From Oenanthe sinensis (taxonomy: Eukaryota; Streptophyta; Magnoliopsida; Apiales; Apiaceae): DNA of 64,000 bases. The DNA is taken from contig JAPMAC010000209.1 of assembly GCA_028671895.1 (NCBI GenBank), positions 20,482,501-20,546,500 of the forward strand, given 5' to 3'. Positions 1-11,568 of this stretch are shown one piece after another (the first letter of the stretch is position 1; the number at the start of each line of letters is the position of its first letter). Under the pieces are notes generated by a model that saw only the letters and a program-made list of their open reading frames with translations, made no database searches and was not told where the DNA came from. The position numbers and the translations under genes are program-made.

Positions 1-89
1 GAAATGAGCTACACACTAGTGTTGTGAGGCAAACTCAGAGTGAAACACATGCATAGAGTGACAGTGAGCTAAACAGGAGTGCAAGTGAG

Positions 90-1775
90 ATGAGTGCACA
101 CACACGCAGTGAACTATTATCCAAAATGGAAGCTCTCCAGAAGGAAATGCAAATTGTTCAGGCTGAGTTGGTGAAAGTTAAAAAACAAGCAGAAGAGAAG
201 TCTACGTCTGCCTCTGTAACACAGCAGCTGACAATGGTACGCAAAGATGTTGAAGATGTCAAATCCTTCATTCTTCTAAAAACTCAAGACATCCAAAACG
301 TTCAGAATCTAATTGCTGAGGATATGAAAGAAGTGAGCAAACTGCATGAAAGAATTGATGACGTTGAGAAAAACTTAACCCTCACAATCATTGAAAATGA
401 AAAGATTTCTACTCAACGCTTCAGCAAACTGGATGATGGCATGACGCATCTGAATGAAGGAATGAAGCAAGTATATTTGACAATGCAGAAACTGATGACA
501 TCTTTTGAAGCCTCAAAAACTCAAGAGGATCCCTCAACTAAGGGGGAGAAATCAAAGAAGGAAGTAGCTGAAGATGAAGGGGCTACTACGCAAGACAAAG
601 GAAAAGCGAAGCTGTATTCTGAAGAACAATTTCAATCATTTAATCCAGAACCAGAAGAACAGTATTATGCTCAAGAGCAATTCATTGATGACAGTTCTCA
701 TGATGAATCAAACATTCTTGACTATTGCAGAGCTGAGGAAGAAACTGCATTTGATGAAGAATTTTTGTTTCTAAAAGAAAAAGAAGTTGATTCAGCCTAT
801 GAAGAAGCAATAAAGAAACTTAAAGAAGAAATCAAGGCAAGCCAAGCAAAGACTGAAAATCTGAAAGCTCTAGTCATGGAAAGATCTCAGGCAGAAAAAG
901 AAGAGAGCCAACAAAAGCAAAATTTGTGGGCTATAGCTGTCAGAAAGAAGAAAGAAGATGTGCGCTTAAAAATAGGGAAGAAATGGGATACTGCCAGAGA
1001 GATCATGGACAAACTTCTGAAAGGTCCATTTGAAGATTACAAGTTACAGTTCTTAATTAATCGTCTGCAAGATTCAAATGATTGTCTGGATAACTTCATA
1101 AAAGCAATCAAAGAAGAAGTTAACTACATCACTGTGATTGTGGATAACATTCTAGATGACTGGCAGATTCTGTTATACACACACAAGAATGGCACATTCA
1201 GAGTCTCTATGGAATTCTTTCGTCAAAGATCTCTATCTGTAATATGGACGTTGATAAATAAAGTCAAAAGAAGTTCAGAAGAAAATGAACTTTGAAGGGA
1301 CAGACTTCGAGAGATAGCAAGAGCTGTTAGTCCACAAATCTTAAACGACCCTCATGAGGTAAGGTTCTACAACAATAAGCTTTATCAAATTATGAAGCTG
1401 GATGAGGAGTCACTAAAGGGCTACACAGTTAAATACATGATTGAAATTGAAACAATGTTGAGATCCAAGGGATTCAGGTCCCAGGCTAAGTTGGATGCAG
1501 CTCAAAAGATCAGAGACTACTGCCTATCAAAGAAAATTCAATCATAGATCAGGCAGATGCATAAAATTGATTCAACACAGCCTTATGACATAGAAAAAGA
1601 GGTAGTAGATCCTGTTAAACAGGAAGTGTTGTGGCAGTTAGCAAGAGCTGAGCAAAGAAGGTTGTATGGAGAATCCACCACAACAGATCAGTCAGTATCT
1701 GAAGAAGTACCAAGGACACCAGTTCATAAAGGTTCAAATCTAGAAGAAGGTGAAGTTGATACATCAGAAGACTGA
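90..1775 (+). pseudogene. Third ORF of element A, coiled-coil protein, interrupted by stops
   Basis: One reading frame runs from 90 to the stop at 1773-1775 and is broken by TGA at 1293-1295 and TAG at 1545-1547. The frame also extends upstream to base 3 apart from a TAG at 51-53, so the true start may lie left of the window. The first 401 codons are rich in Glu, Lys and Gln with heptad-like spacing (coiled coil around residues 5-160 and 230-300) and a very acidic middle (about residues 150-250). No enzyme motif is visible. Position after pol and before the polypurine tract is that of the extra 3' ORF of Sireviruses, sometimes called env-like. I see no signal peptide or membrane segment, so an envelope role is not supported. 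Confidence 0.7.
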
Positions 1776-1979
1776 AGACTTAGATAGAACATTGTAATAT
1801 TTGTTCAGTGCTAGAGGAACATCTATCTTGTATTTATCTTTCATGTATGAATCTGGAAAATTGTTAAATATAAAACCAGAACTTTTGTTTATTATTTACA
1901 GTCATTACATGTCGTACTACTTTCTTAGTTGTTAGTTGAGTTATCCTCTAGGAATTTGTGTGTTAAATGTTTAACAACA
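1776..1979 (+). other. 3' untranslated region of element A
   Basis: Non-coding stretch between the third ORF and the polypurine tract. The segment from about 1926 to 1979 is nearly identical to 63925-63980 in element E, which ties the two elements to one family. Confidence 0.7.
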
Positions 1980-1992
1980 AATAGGGGGAGAT
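1980..1992 (+). promoter_or_regulatory. Polypurine tract of element A
   Basis: AATAGGGGGAGAT lies directly before the LTR start TGAAAGG. This is the usual plus-strand DNA primer site of plant Copia elements. Confidence 0.9.
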
Positions 1993-2639
1993 TGAAAGGC
2001 ATATGACTAGGCCTATTTGTAATAATTAGATGACAACTCAACTCTAGCTATTAAAGAGAAGTAAATAACAAACACCAAACAGGAATCAAGACGAAGACAG
2101 TCAACTAATCACAAATCCAAGTATCAGAAGTATTTTATGGGATTGCTACTGAACACTGGAAGAAGTTCATTTATATGTTCAAGCATCAGTGAAAAATAAT
2201 AAAGTAGTAGTACTTCTAAAGAATACAGAAGATATAGAAGATTTCAAGTGGTTACTACAATAGATTCCAGAAGAAGATTGAAGACAGTGAAGCAGAAGAA
2301 TGGCAGAAGGCCTCAACTCAAATTGTTAATAAATGGAGAATATTTATTAGTATGACACAAATGAACCAGATAGTACATTTGTGTGTCAACTAAAAATAAT
2401 ATTTATTCCTCATTTAAATCAAGAGGTTTCAAGATCAGAAGACAAAGAAAAATCAAGAAGACTTCAAGACTGACTGCAGATTAAACAGATCTCTATAATA
2501 TTTTATTTCTACAAAATTATATACAAGTTAATTATTTAATTTATTTAATTAAATTAATTCAAGTTGAATTTAATTTAATTTATAAATTATTTAAATTAAC
2601 TTAAGTAGAATTAATTTATTATAAAAGAAATGGATTAAT

Positions 2640-3056
2640 ATGACTTATATATATATATATATATTCGAATGACTTATTAATAAGTCATACCGAATGACTT
2701 ACTAATAAGTCATACCGAGTGTTTTATATATATATATATAAATAAGTCATACTGAGCTTCTGCCGACCTTAAGTCATACCGAGACATTTATATATATATA
2801 TATATATATAATAAGTCATACCGAGATTTATTTATATATATATATATATAAAAAAAAGAAAAGTCATACCGATTTTTCCTTGATAAAAAGGTCATGCTGA
2901 AGTGATTTTTTATTTAATTAAAAAGTCATACCGATTTTTTAATTAATAGAATAAGTCATACCGAGAGAATAAGTCATGCCCAGCTTTCTGAAAGGTCATA
3001 CAAGGCTTAATTTTAATAAATTAAGTCATATTGATAAAGGTCATTCTAAGCTTTTT
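2640..3056 (+). repeat. AAGTCATACCGA motif array in U3 of LTR A
   Basis: Seven exact copies of AAGTCATACCGA and about six variants (for example GTCATACTGAG, GTCATGCTGAA, GTCATACAAGG) are spaced irregularly and separated by AT runs, several of them (TA)n. The array stops just before the TATA box at 3064, so it occupies the place of an enhancer. The same array is in LTR E. Confidence 0.85.
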
Positions 3057-3063
3057 CATTCTC

Positions 3064-3070
3064 TATAAAT
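3064..3070 (+). promoter_or_regulatory. TATA box of LTR A
   Basis: TATAAAT within CTCTATAAATATGAG, conserved with 55610-55617 in LTR E. It lies directly downstream of the motif array; transcription of the element would start about 30 bp further on. Confidence 0.7.
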
Positions 3071-3411
3071 ATGAGATGAATGCTTAATTTTTTGAAGTTA
3101 GAAAAATCAGATCAAATTCAGAAATTTGTCTGCATTGTAATATTCACAGATTTCTGTGCAAGTTTGGAATATAATTGTTAAACTCGAACAATTCATGTCA
3201 AAATCGTTCTAAGCTTTTAAATAGTTATATAAACTTACTAATAATTAATTTTGTAATATTTTTCAAGTTAAAATTATATCTTCTACTTGAACAGTATTTC
3301 ATTTCAATTAATATTTCGTGTGAATTTAAAATAATATTTTTAAATCTAATATTCCGCGATAATTAATAGATATTGTATTCAACCCCCCTTCTACAATATC
3401 AGGGACCAACA

Positions 3412-5813
3412 GGAATACTGTGCATCAAAGGGAATTACTCAACAATTTTATGTACCAGGAACACCCCAATAAAATGGAGTTGTGGAGAGAAAGAATAAAA
3501 CACTCATGGAAGTTGCCAGAACAATGTTGGCAGAGTCTAAACTACCAGTATATTTTTGGGCTGAGGCATTAAGTACAACATGTTTCACTCAAAATTGTAC
3601 ATTGATTAATATGCATGAAATGAATCCATATGAGATGGTAAAGAACAAGAAGCCAAGGCTGATGAAGCATTTTCACATATTTGGATGCAAGTGTTTTGTA
3701 CTAAAAGTACATCCAGAAAATCTAAACAAATTTGAAACCAAGGCTGATGAAACAATTTTTCTTGGATATGCATCGAATACAAATGCATTCAGAGTATTTA
3801 ATCTCAGAACCAGAATTGTTTTGGAATCTATTCATGTTGCATTTGATGACAAAAAGATTACAGGATTGCAGGATGAATCAGAGTCTACAACATTGGAATT
3901 TGAAAATTTGAAAAATTCTAAGATAGATGAAGATGATGAGGATGAAGAGATTCAAATAACTCCTGAAACAACACAGAATCCAGCACACTCTGAGGGGGAG
4001 CCAGAAAATTCAACTCCAAATAATTCAGAGTCTAACAATTCAGAGTCTACTCAGACAGAGTCTAGATAGACAGAATCAAGTTTTTCGGAGACTAACTCTT
4101 CAGGGTCTGGATCAGGAAACTCTAAATTCTTCTCAGATGCAAACAATTCTGAGGGAACCTCTTCATTTTATTTTCACTCACACACAGGAAATGCCAATTA
4201 TTTAGGGGGAGCTTCAAGTTCAAGAATTAATCTTCCACCAGTTAGAAAATGGACAAGAAATCACACTCCTGATGTGATAATTAGGGATCATGAGAGTGGT
4301 ATACAACCTAGAGCAGCCACTCAAAATGAATGCCTTTATAACTGTTTTCTCTCAAAGAATGAACCTAAGAAAGTTGAGGAAGCATTACAAGACCCTTATT
4401 AGATCATTGCAATGCAAGAAGAATTAAATAAATTTGAGAGAAATAAAGTGTGGAAACTTGTACCAAGACCAAGAGATAGATCAACTATTGGAGCCAAATG
4501 GGTGTTCAGAAAAAAGCTTGATGAAAATGGGACTGTAATTAGAAATAAAGCAAGGCTAGTTGCAAAAGGATACTCTCAGGAGGAATGAATTGATTATAAT
4601 GAAACTTTTATACCAGTAGCAAGATTGGAAGCTATCAGGATGTTTCTTGCAATTGCAGCTCATCCAAAATTCAAGGTGTATCAAATGGATGTGAAAAGTT
4701 CCTTTAGGAAAAATTAGAAGAAGAAGTCTATGTGGAGCAACCACCAGGAATTGTTGATCCAAAGTTTCATGATCATGTTTACAGGTTAGATAAGGAACTA
4801 TATGGATTGAAGCAAGCACCTAGAGCATGGTATGAAACTCTATCAAAATTTCTTCTTAAAAATGGATTCATTAGAGATACCATTGACAAAACTCTTTTTA
4901 TTAGAAAACATAAAGGTGATATTTTATTTGTCCAAATTTATGTTGATGATATTATATTTGGTTCTACTAATGAAAAACTCTGTGAAAAGTTTAGCAAATT
5001 AATGCAGTCAAATTATGAAATGAGCATGATGGGGGAATTGAACTTCTTTTTGGGACTTCAAGTCAAACAGAATGATGATGGAATCTTCATCAATCAATCA
5101 AAGTATGTAAAAGACCTATTGAAGAAGTTTGATATGCAAGACTGTGCAACTGCCAAAACTCTCATGTCAACAACCACTAAGCTAGACTCTGACCTAAAGG
5201 GTAAGAAAGTTAACAACACTAGTTATAGAGGTATGATTGGCTCATTGCTATATTTAATTGCAAGTATACCAGATCTAATGTTTATAACATGTTTTATGTG
5301 CTAGATTTCAGGCTGACCCAAGAGAATCACATTTGTTAGCTGTAAAAAGAATTTTCAGATATCTCAAGGGTGCACAAACACTTGGACTTTGGTATCCTAG
5401 AAAGTCATATTTTTCACTAATTATTTATTCAGACTCTGACTATGTATGATGCAAAGTGGACAGGAAAAGCACAACAAGTCAATGCCAATTTCTTGGCAAC
5501 ATGTTAATTTCTTGGTTTAGCAAGAAACAACAAACAGTTTCAACCTCAACAGCTGAGGCTGAATACATAGCAGCTGAAAGTTGTTGTGCTCAAATTATGT
5601 GGATGAGAAATCAGTTACTTGATTATGGACTAACATTCTCAAATATTCCTATGTATTGTGACAATACTAGTGTTATTAAAATTGCAGAGAATCCAGTCTA
5701 ACATTCCATAACAAAGCACATTGATGTCAAGTATCATTTTATTAGAGAACATGTTGAAAATGGTACTGTGACACTACATTATATTTCAATTAACAGACAA
5801 ATTGTAGACATAT
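3412..5813 (+). pseudogene. Element B pol, integrase C-terminal part to RNase H, decayed
   Basis: Starts inside the integrase core (the GVVERKN glutamate motif near 3478), then the integrase C-terminal region (3482-4069), an acidic Ser-rich linker (3870-4200), the RT (about 4400-5310) with an intact YVDD at about 4939-4950, and RNase H (about 5420-5813) with STAEAEYIA and the YCDNTS motif. Breaks are visible: a TAG in the linker at 4067-4069, TAG for Trp near 4400, TGA after KGYSQEE near 4585, a frameshift near 4710 in the region that normally reads FLNGE, and further stops near 5303, 5448 and 5699. It cannot encode a working polyprotein. Confidence 0.9.
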
Positions 5814-8800
5814 TGTTAGGTCCCGGGTGGTCACAAGCCAAACATTAATCAGTTCCTAGAGATCGTAGACATCTGAATAGCATGAACACTCTCTATAAAC
5901 TTTACATTTAAATAAATCAATATTAGACTAGAGTGACATACCTTAGTCAATAGAGCTTTTACTGGTGTATGATCGTTGAATGAACAATTACTCCTCTTTG
6001 CCCGAGAGATCGAACGTTTACTCCTTTCGAGATCGAACGTTTACTCCATTTGGACATGAATAACTTTTCAGCTACCAGTTAACATTGTTCCTTGAAACAA
6101 TACCATGCTCATCCAGATGGAAACTGCATTACCTTCAACACCAAAATATTTCCTTGTAGATATTGGTCTTGGCAGCAGCTTCATTAGACTAAGCACTCTA
6201 GAAATCAGTAATCCTGACACTAGCAGAGTAGAACCTTCAAATAAAACTCCGAACTACCCTTCAGCTTCTGTATCAATACCAAGTCTTCATGTGGACTGAT
6301 TCCTTGTGCTAAGTGTATCTGCCTCTGGTTTAATTGAGTTAGTTCCTTGATTCGAACCCTACTCAATCTTGATTAGTTAGTGCATCTTCAGTCTTCATTG
6401 AATTCACTCGGAAAAACAAATGAAATACTCGTATACATGCACGGCACTACTAATCACTACTCTACTACCCAGATTCATCAAGAACTGACTCTAGGAAATG
6501 TTGTTACACAAAACCCTTTGTCATGACAGATGTGTCCTTAATATTTCTTTAGATATTCAGTGGGTAGAGTAGTCTTCTTCAAATATGATTGAGATCATCT
6601 TGCATTATTTTTAAATTGACAATTTCCTTTCTAATATGCAATCACTCAATCTGGATCACTCAATGTTCCTAAGAATCTCAACTCTTACTCAATGAGCACT
6701 GCTAGCCTTTGAACATCAAACACGACTAGTTGATCCAACTTACTGATGCTCCCCCTGTGATGCTGCTTGCAGCTTTTCTTCATCTGGTGTCATCTGATCT
6801 TGAGCCCTAAACAGGATGTCAACCTTTAGAAATTCATAGCTAAAATCAAACGAATGCTAGGGAGCTTGATGATGTTGTTCACTGCATCTAGATCATCTTA
6901 AATCAATCACAGACTCTGTGTAAGCTCTTAACTCCAAATAAGATAGCCTTCCATCACACCATGTGACTTCAGGCATGATTAATCTTACTTGATGTCTTCT
7001 CTTTACATTTGCTGATTAGACTTGCTGTGTCAACTGATTCAGCCGTAGTGAATAGGAAACCTTAACTCTATCCATTATCCTTGTAATTTCACTCAAGGTC
7101 TGGATTTCCCTATTAACTCCTCCATTTGGTCATGAAGTCCGGAAACTGAACTTTACTCTAGAATACTCCTTTCAGTGCAGACATAACATAGAACTTCGTT
7201 CGTCAACAAATTCCATTACCTGCCCTCAAAGTGTTCTTACAACAATCTGCCTAATCCTTTGAATGTGATTAATCACTGAGATGCTTCATCTATCGAATGC
7301 ATGAACAAACACCAAAACTAAACAGGGTAGCCTTTGACTTGACTTCCCTTCAACTGACATACTTCACTAATGTCCTTCTTAAAAGAATTTCATTAGAAGT
7401 AGTCCTTTCTCACCAACTTCATCTTTACCGTCGAATCCGTTATCTTGATAAACCAAGTATTAGTTGATAAACCAAGTGTGAGAGCGTCACTTGTTGTTGC
7501 AGCTAACTCCATTCTGATAAACTTCAACGAATAGTTGACTTCATCATAAGCATTACATTTCGTGTCAGCAATAACTTCACTTCCAGTAGAGTGAGCTTCT
7601 ATTTCTCTTGACCCCGATCTATATTGTTCATCCTCGAACTGATATTAGGAAACCCTTCGCAAAGAATTCCCTAGGTCTTCCTTAATATGTGCTTCAGATC
7701 ATTCAAGAAAAATAGGTAACCTTGCTTAACCATTTGAATACCAAAGCAAAAGTAGTTACATGCCTCGAACATGAAAATGTCAGAGATATATAACTTGTAC
7801 ATGTTGAAAGATACTCTGCATTCACAAATGATTAAGACACGTGGTCCTCAATTTGATTGAGTCCAAGGGTTAGAGATATTTCTAAACATAGTTAACAACA
7901 AAGCATTCAAGTTCAACATGCTCATTCTTATCTGACTGATCACTCCTCATCTATATCAGCCTCAACAAGTAGTCTTGGCTATGAGCTCAGTGATCCCAAC
8001 CTAACTTAAGGTGGACTAGCAGTCTATAAGAATTATGTCGTACATATATGTAGTCATAAAAGAATCAATCACTCAGATTCCTAATTCTTCTAATTCACCT
8101 TTGTTGTTCACTTTAACATTATATTATCTCTAATTACCTGAGTCAGTTTAAATTTAAAAATTTAATTCATGGTTTATTATACTGACCCCTAGGCAATTCC
8201 CAAATTAGAAACAAACTCATCTTAACAAGCACATGATCAAATATAGCATTTAATATAACCATGCGAGTATAAACAGATTATTGACAATGTAAACATCAAG
8301 GCACTTAGCATGCAGCAAATACTCTTTCCGGTAAATGTACCCCTACAAATACCTAAGACTCTACATGCTAACATGATCAATTATCGTAAAGCAAGCATTA
8401 AATCACACAAGATCTAATCATGAAGTCAAATACTGATAAACAAGCAACACTAACAAACTAGCATAAGTTATCTAATTTATATAGAAATCAAGGTGAGACA
8501 TGCATTACATCAAACTTATAATATAATGCAGTTCAGCACTTAATACTCTATAATTAAATCAAACAAGTATAAACTAGTTAGAAAGTATACCTGTGCGATG
8601 CTTAACATTCCATCTCGAGTGATAATCAATTGATCCAAATCAATTTCCATTCTACTGACACTCATGGAAGTATCCTTGCATTTGACCTCAGCAACTCTTA
8701 CTTCAACCCAAACTGATGCCTGACAGTTCTGCTTATAAACCCCGATATAGAATGTCTCATGTTCTGCTTGAAAAGATCACTCTTCTTTGTGTGTATAGCA

Positions 8801-8940
8801 ATAACCCCTTGACTACCATATGTCAGTGATAGTCAAACCTTGTGTGTTTCTGCCACTGATGTCTCTTAACCAAATCTCCAAGTATATTGGTTATTGACAG
8901 CTAAACTGAATTCCTTTTCAAATCCCAGACCTTCAGACAT
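5814..8940. other. Unclassified left part of insertion G
   Basis: No reading frame above about 75 codons in either direction and no recognised domain. Visible structure: two near-identical 18-bp copies of GAGATCGAACGTTTACTCC (6006-6050), a leftward polypurine-like tract (GCTCCCCCTGTG on the plus strand at 6748-6759), and terminal TGTTAGGTCC at 5814. It may be a decayed LTR and untranslated region of a leftward retrotransposon, or captured genomic DNA. Confidence 0.45.
8591..8770 (-). other. Exon-like open segment in insertion G
   Basis: Sixty codons without a stop on the minus strand, of balanced amino-acid composition, ending at CAG followed by GTATAC, a fair splice donor. Downstream the minus strand becomes T-rich like an intron. 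I do not recognise the peptide. It might be a captured gene fragment or part of a retroelement third ORF; a chance ORF is equally possible. Confidence 0.25.
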
Positions 8941-9586
8941 TGATTCAAAAATCACTGATCGAAGACTCTTCCCTAAACGAACTAATCCCTTTCGATAACC
9001 AAATGATCCACTGAGTAGACCGATGTATAAACACATCTCCAATGGTAAAATCAGAAACTAGCTCCATTAGAATGTTCTTCCTTAAGATAGAACATCCTGA
9101 AGAAAAAGAGGAAGTGAAAAAGAGGAAATAGAACATCCTGAAGAAAAAGAGGAAGTGACTTTCATTCCAAGAGAGAACAACCTTAAGGGGAGTATGAGTT
9201 GACCTCTTATGGGGAACATAGAGAGCTGTATGTTCTAGTTCGAATTGCAAGATGAACAAGAATGATTGGTCAGAAGTCTTTACTAATGATTTGTTTCTTT
9301 ATTGAAAGAACCCCATCTTTGAAGAACATTGAAGTGGAGAAAGCTAAAGGAAAATGAAATTCAGAAATTCATCATTCATTTTCAGCAACTCAGGAAATCT
9401 GGATTTAACTGATTATATCTTTCCAGAACCTTTTGTATATTATTTTCATGTCCAGTACTTTAATTGTTTCTTGTATGTTAGTTGAGTTATCCTCTAGTAG
9501 CTAATTTTATTTAATTGCTTTTGGGGGAGATTGTAAAGGGAAATAGTATTTGATTGCTATTCCATATCAACCAAATAGGGGGAGAT
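8940..9586 (+). pseudogene. Remnant of third ORF and 3' UTR, right part of insertion G
   Basis: Short Lys/Glu-rich open pieces in shifting frames (for example EKEEVTFIPREN near 9145-9180 and a KLKENEIQKF-type stretch near 9340) resemble the C-terminal end of a Sirevirus third ORF, but no continuous frame remains. A 41-bp direct duplication occurs at 9088-9169. Two polypurine tracts follow, at about 9528-9537 (TTGGGGGAGATTG) and 9575-9586. Confidence 0.5.
9575..9586 (+). promoter_or_regulatory. Polypurine tract before LTR G
   Basis: ATAGGGGGAGAT directly precedes LTR start TGAAAGAGG. A second near-identical tract lies about 48 bp upstream (TTGGGGGAGATTG), in line with the several polypurine tracts typical of Sireviruses. 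Confidence 0.8.
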
Positions 9587-11046
9587 TGAAAGAGGAGATA
9601 GGAGTGAAGGGAAGTAACTCACTGCACTTTCATGTGTACTAGAAATGCTAAATGTAATCTCTATGTAATGGTTGATGATAACTCAATAATAGAACAGGAC
9701 ATGTAATAATATGCAGGTGCACAGAAATCTTGGATCACAGAGTTCAGTTAAGACAAAGTATCAAACGATCATCTACAGACTTGAAGCTCACTGGAAGAAG
9801 TTCATTAACATGTTCATGCCTCAGTGGAGAATAAAAGATATTGACATCTATTCAAGGATGTGGAAGCTACAAAAGATTGTCTTAGTCTATGAAGATTTTA
9901 GTGCATTACAATCGAAGCTACAAGTAAGGTTTGCAAAGAAGAATGTGGAATCATGTTCGGAATCAAGAGCCCCTATCAAGACTAGTCACTTATGAACCAG
10001 ACCGTTGCATAAAGTGTCAGGACATTGGAGGCAAGCTCTCGTCGGTTAATATGATTTTAATCAATCTAAAGTTGTTGGTTTTCTTGAGTCATGTGGAGGA
10101 TCAACAAAGGTGGTAAATCAGTGTTGGAGAAATGTCAGCCTAATGGATAAGGGACAGACAGCACAACCTGATTGGATCTTACTAAAGCTTCACAGATTAG
10201 AAGGCCAAATACTTGGACGTGGTGGAGTCACGTATACGGGGCCAAGTATTTGGATAAGAAAGTCTACACAAATTGAAGAGTGGAATGGAAATATTTAATT
10301 TAATTAAATAAAGTATTTATTTAATTATTTATATATTTTATAAATAAAGATATTCTTTATTTATATTATATATATTTATTTAAATAATACTTTTACATTA
10401 AATATTTCCAAAGGCATACTTGGCACATGACTTTGAAGATGAGATTTGAGTGGACAAGAGTAAAAGGTGGAAAAGCAAAAAGCAACACCTTTTCAATTAT
10501 AAAAAGAAGAAACTCAAGTTTCCAAAAAAAAAGAGTGTGCATCCGGATGAGATTTAAAAAGGGGAGAGAGAGAAAAATTATTTTTCTCTCCCCCATGGCC
10601 GAACTAGACTTTAATATTTTGGGGCCATGATTTTCTTTATCTTCACCACTCCTCTATCTTTCTATTGTAAACACTTGCTAAATCTTGTATAGAAGATAGG
10701 GTTGGTTTTTGTCTCCTAGATCTATAAAATGTAATAGTTTTAGAGGAGACAAAAATCACTTCTTTGTTGTGTTCTTGAGCTTATGTTCTTGAACTTGATT
10801 GTAGCATCTACCCCACTTCAATGAATATAAAGATATATTCTTGAACCTTGTTATTGTGTGTGCTTTGGATAATTTACTGTTCATTATCTTGGCTATTTTA
10901 ATGGTGTTCTTGAGGTTGAAGAAGATGATGAACAGTACCCGGTTTTGAACCCCAAGTAATTTTTATGTTGTCCCAAAAACAAATAAAAGTCAGATTTTTA
11001 ATTGGGAATCGTATCCCCCCCCCTCTACGATCTCCAGGACCTAACA
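9587..11046 (+). repeat. LTR of the rightward element in insertion G
   Basis: 1460 bp from TGAAAGAGG to GGACCTAACA. The end has a C-tract and CTCTACGATCTCCAGG, the usual plant Copia U5 ending, and the right flank is the CATAT duplication. No second copy of this LTR is in the window. A 12-bp inverted repeat (10205-10216 / 10242-10253) lies in its middle, followed by an AT-rich block (10290-10410). The open frames in it at 9711-10630 are chance. Confidence 0.8.
10205..10253. repeat. Nested palindrome in LTR G
   Basis: CCAAATACTTGG (10205-10216) and its exact reverse complement CCAAGTATTTGG (10242-10253) enclose a second short inverted pair, ACGTG / CACGT. The DNA or RNA could form a hairpin with a 12-bp stem. 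Confidence 0.8.
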
Positions 11047-11051
11047 CATAT

Positions 11052-11119
11052 TAACCAAACCACTTGATGAATCTAGATTTCTCAGACTAGTAGGTGAGTT
11101 AGGTATGTTAAATATGTAA
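11052..11119 (+). pseudogene. C-terminal end of element B pol
   Basis: Reads TKPLDE...LVGELGMLNM then TAA at 11117-11119, the standard C-terminus of plant Copia RNase H (compare the end of element E pol at 61800-61865). It completes the frame cut at 5813 by insertion G. Confidence 0.85.
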
Positions 11120-11214
11120 GTGTTCTTTCATGAAGGAAGCAAGGTATGTACTTTAATTATAGTCACTGATTTCTCAGACTATGATTTGCTCTTACAAAAT
11201 TATTGAGGTATTGT

Positions 11215-11400
11215 ATCTTGACAGAGTCTGTAAACTCTGATGAGTTTGTAGACTCTGACGAGTCTGTAGACTCTGAGAACGTTATAAGCGCCTAGACCCT
11301 GAAATGATTAACATTCGCGCCTACAGACTCTGATTACGTTTAAACTGTTCAAATGACTTGAAATAGGCGGTAATAGTTACTTTTGACTGGTGATAGGCTG
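11215..11400. repeat. Palindromic AGACTCTGA array upstream of element B third ORF
   Basis: CAGAGTCTG...AACTCTGA, GTAGACTCTGA, GAGTCTGTAGACTCTGA, CTACAGACTCTGA and CTGTAGACTC occur within about 190 bp. The unit TCAGAGTC-N4-GACTCTGA is a palindrome. The array ends about 170 bp before the ATG at 11569 and the intervening sequence is A/T- and CT-rich like a leader. The same motif recurs in the element's LTR (16255-16480). Confidence 0.8.
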
Positions 11401-11568
11401 TAGACTCGTGTGTATTGTATTCAATTTTAAAAAAATAGAAAATTATCATACATTTTACTCATTTGTTTGTTGCAAATTACTTTCTAAGGCAGAAATAATC
11501 ACAGAGCTTTTCACGAACTCTAGCTAATTTCTTCAAACATTTTCATCACTCTCAACTCAACAATTTCA

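Larger units (their letters stand above)
1..3411 (+). mobile_element. Copia element A (Sirevirus-like), 3' end with 3' LTR
   Basis: The window opens inside an LTR retrotransposon reading rightward. Visible parts are a third ORF (90-1775), a non-coding stretch, a polypurine tract (1980-1992) and a complete LTR (1993-3411). Its last 70 internal bases and its LTR resemble element E at the right of the window, so both belong to one family. The LTR starts TGAAAGG and ends ACCAACA. Base 3412 onward (GGAAT...) is integrase coding sequence of element B, so A sits in B; the matching left target duplication should be GGAAT, outside the window. The Sirevirus label is inferred from the extra 3' ORF, long LTR and repeated polypurine tracts of the family. 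Confidence 0.85.
1993..3411 (+). repeat. 3' LTR of element A
   Basis: 1419 bp from TGAAAGG to ACCAACA. It contains an AT-rich palindromic block (about 2510-2640), a motif array (2640-3056), a TATA box (3064-3070) and the CCCCCCTTCTACAATATC-type end usual for plant Copia U5. It aligns along its whole length with the LTR at 54536-55976, but with different TA-repeat lengths and many substitutions. Confidence 0.9.
5814..11046. mobile_element. Composite insertion G with CATAT target duplication
   Basis: Element B's RNase H frame stops at 5813 and resumes at 11052, and CATAT is present at 5809-5813 and 11047-11051. The inserted block starts TGTTAGGTCC and ends GGACCTAACA, a perfect 10-bp inverted repeat. 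The right part (about 8940-11046) is clearly the 3' end of a rightward Copia element with polypurine tracts and an LTR. The left part does not match the start of that LTR (TGAAAGAGG) and may be the end of a leftward element: a polypurine-like tract reads leftward at 6748-6759. The insertion is therefore a composite, or its two ends come from different elements. Confidence 0.65.

Noticed and set aside
90..1295. Envelope protein of element A
   Set aside because: No signal peptide, no membrane segment and a strongly charged coiled-coil composition; only the position matches that of env-like ORFs.
9711..10630. Several ORFs of 60-94 codons inside LTR G
   Set aside because: They lie fully within an LTR, have no recognisable domain and appear in shifting frames.
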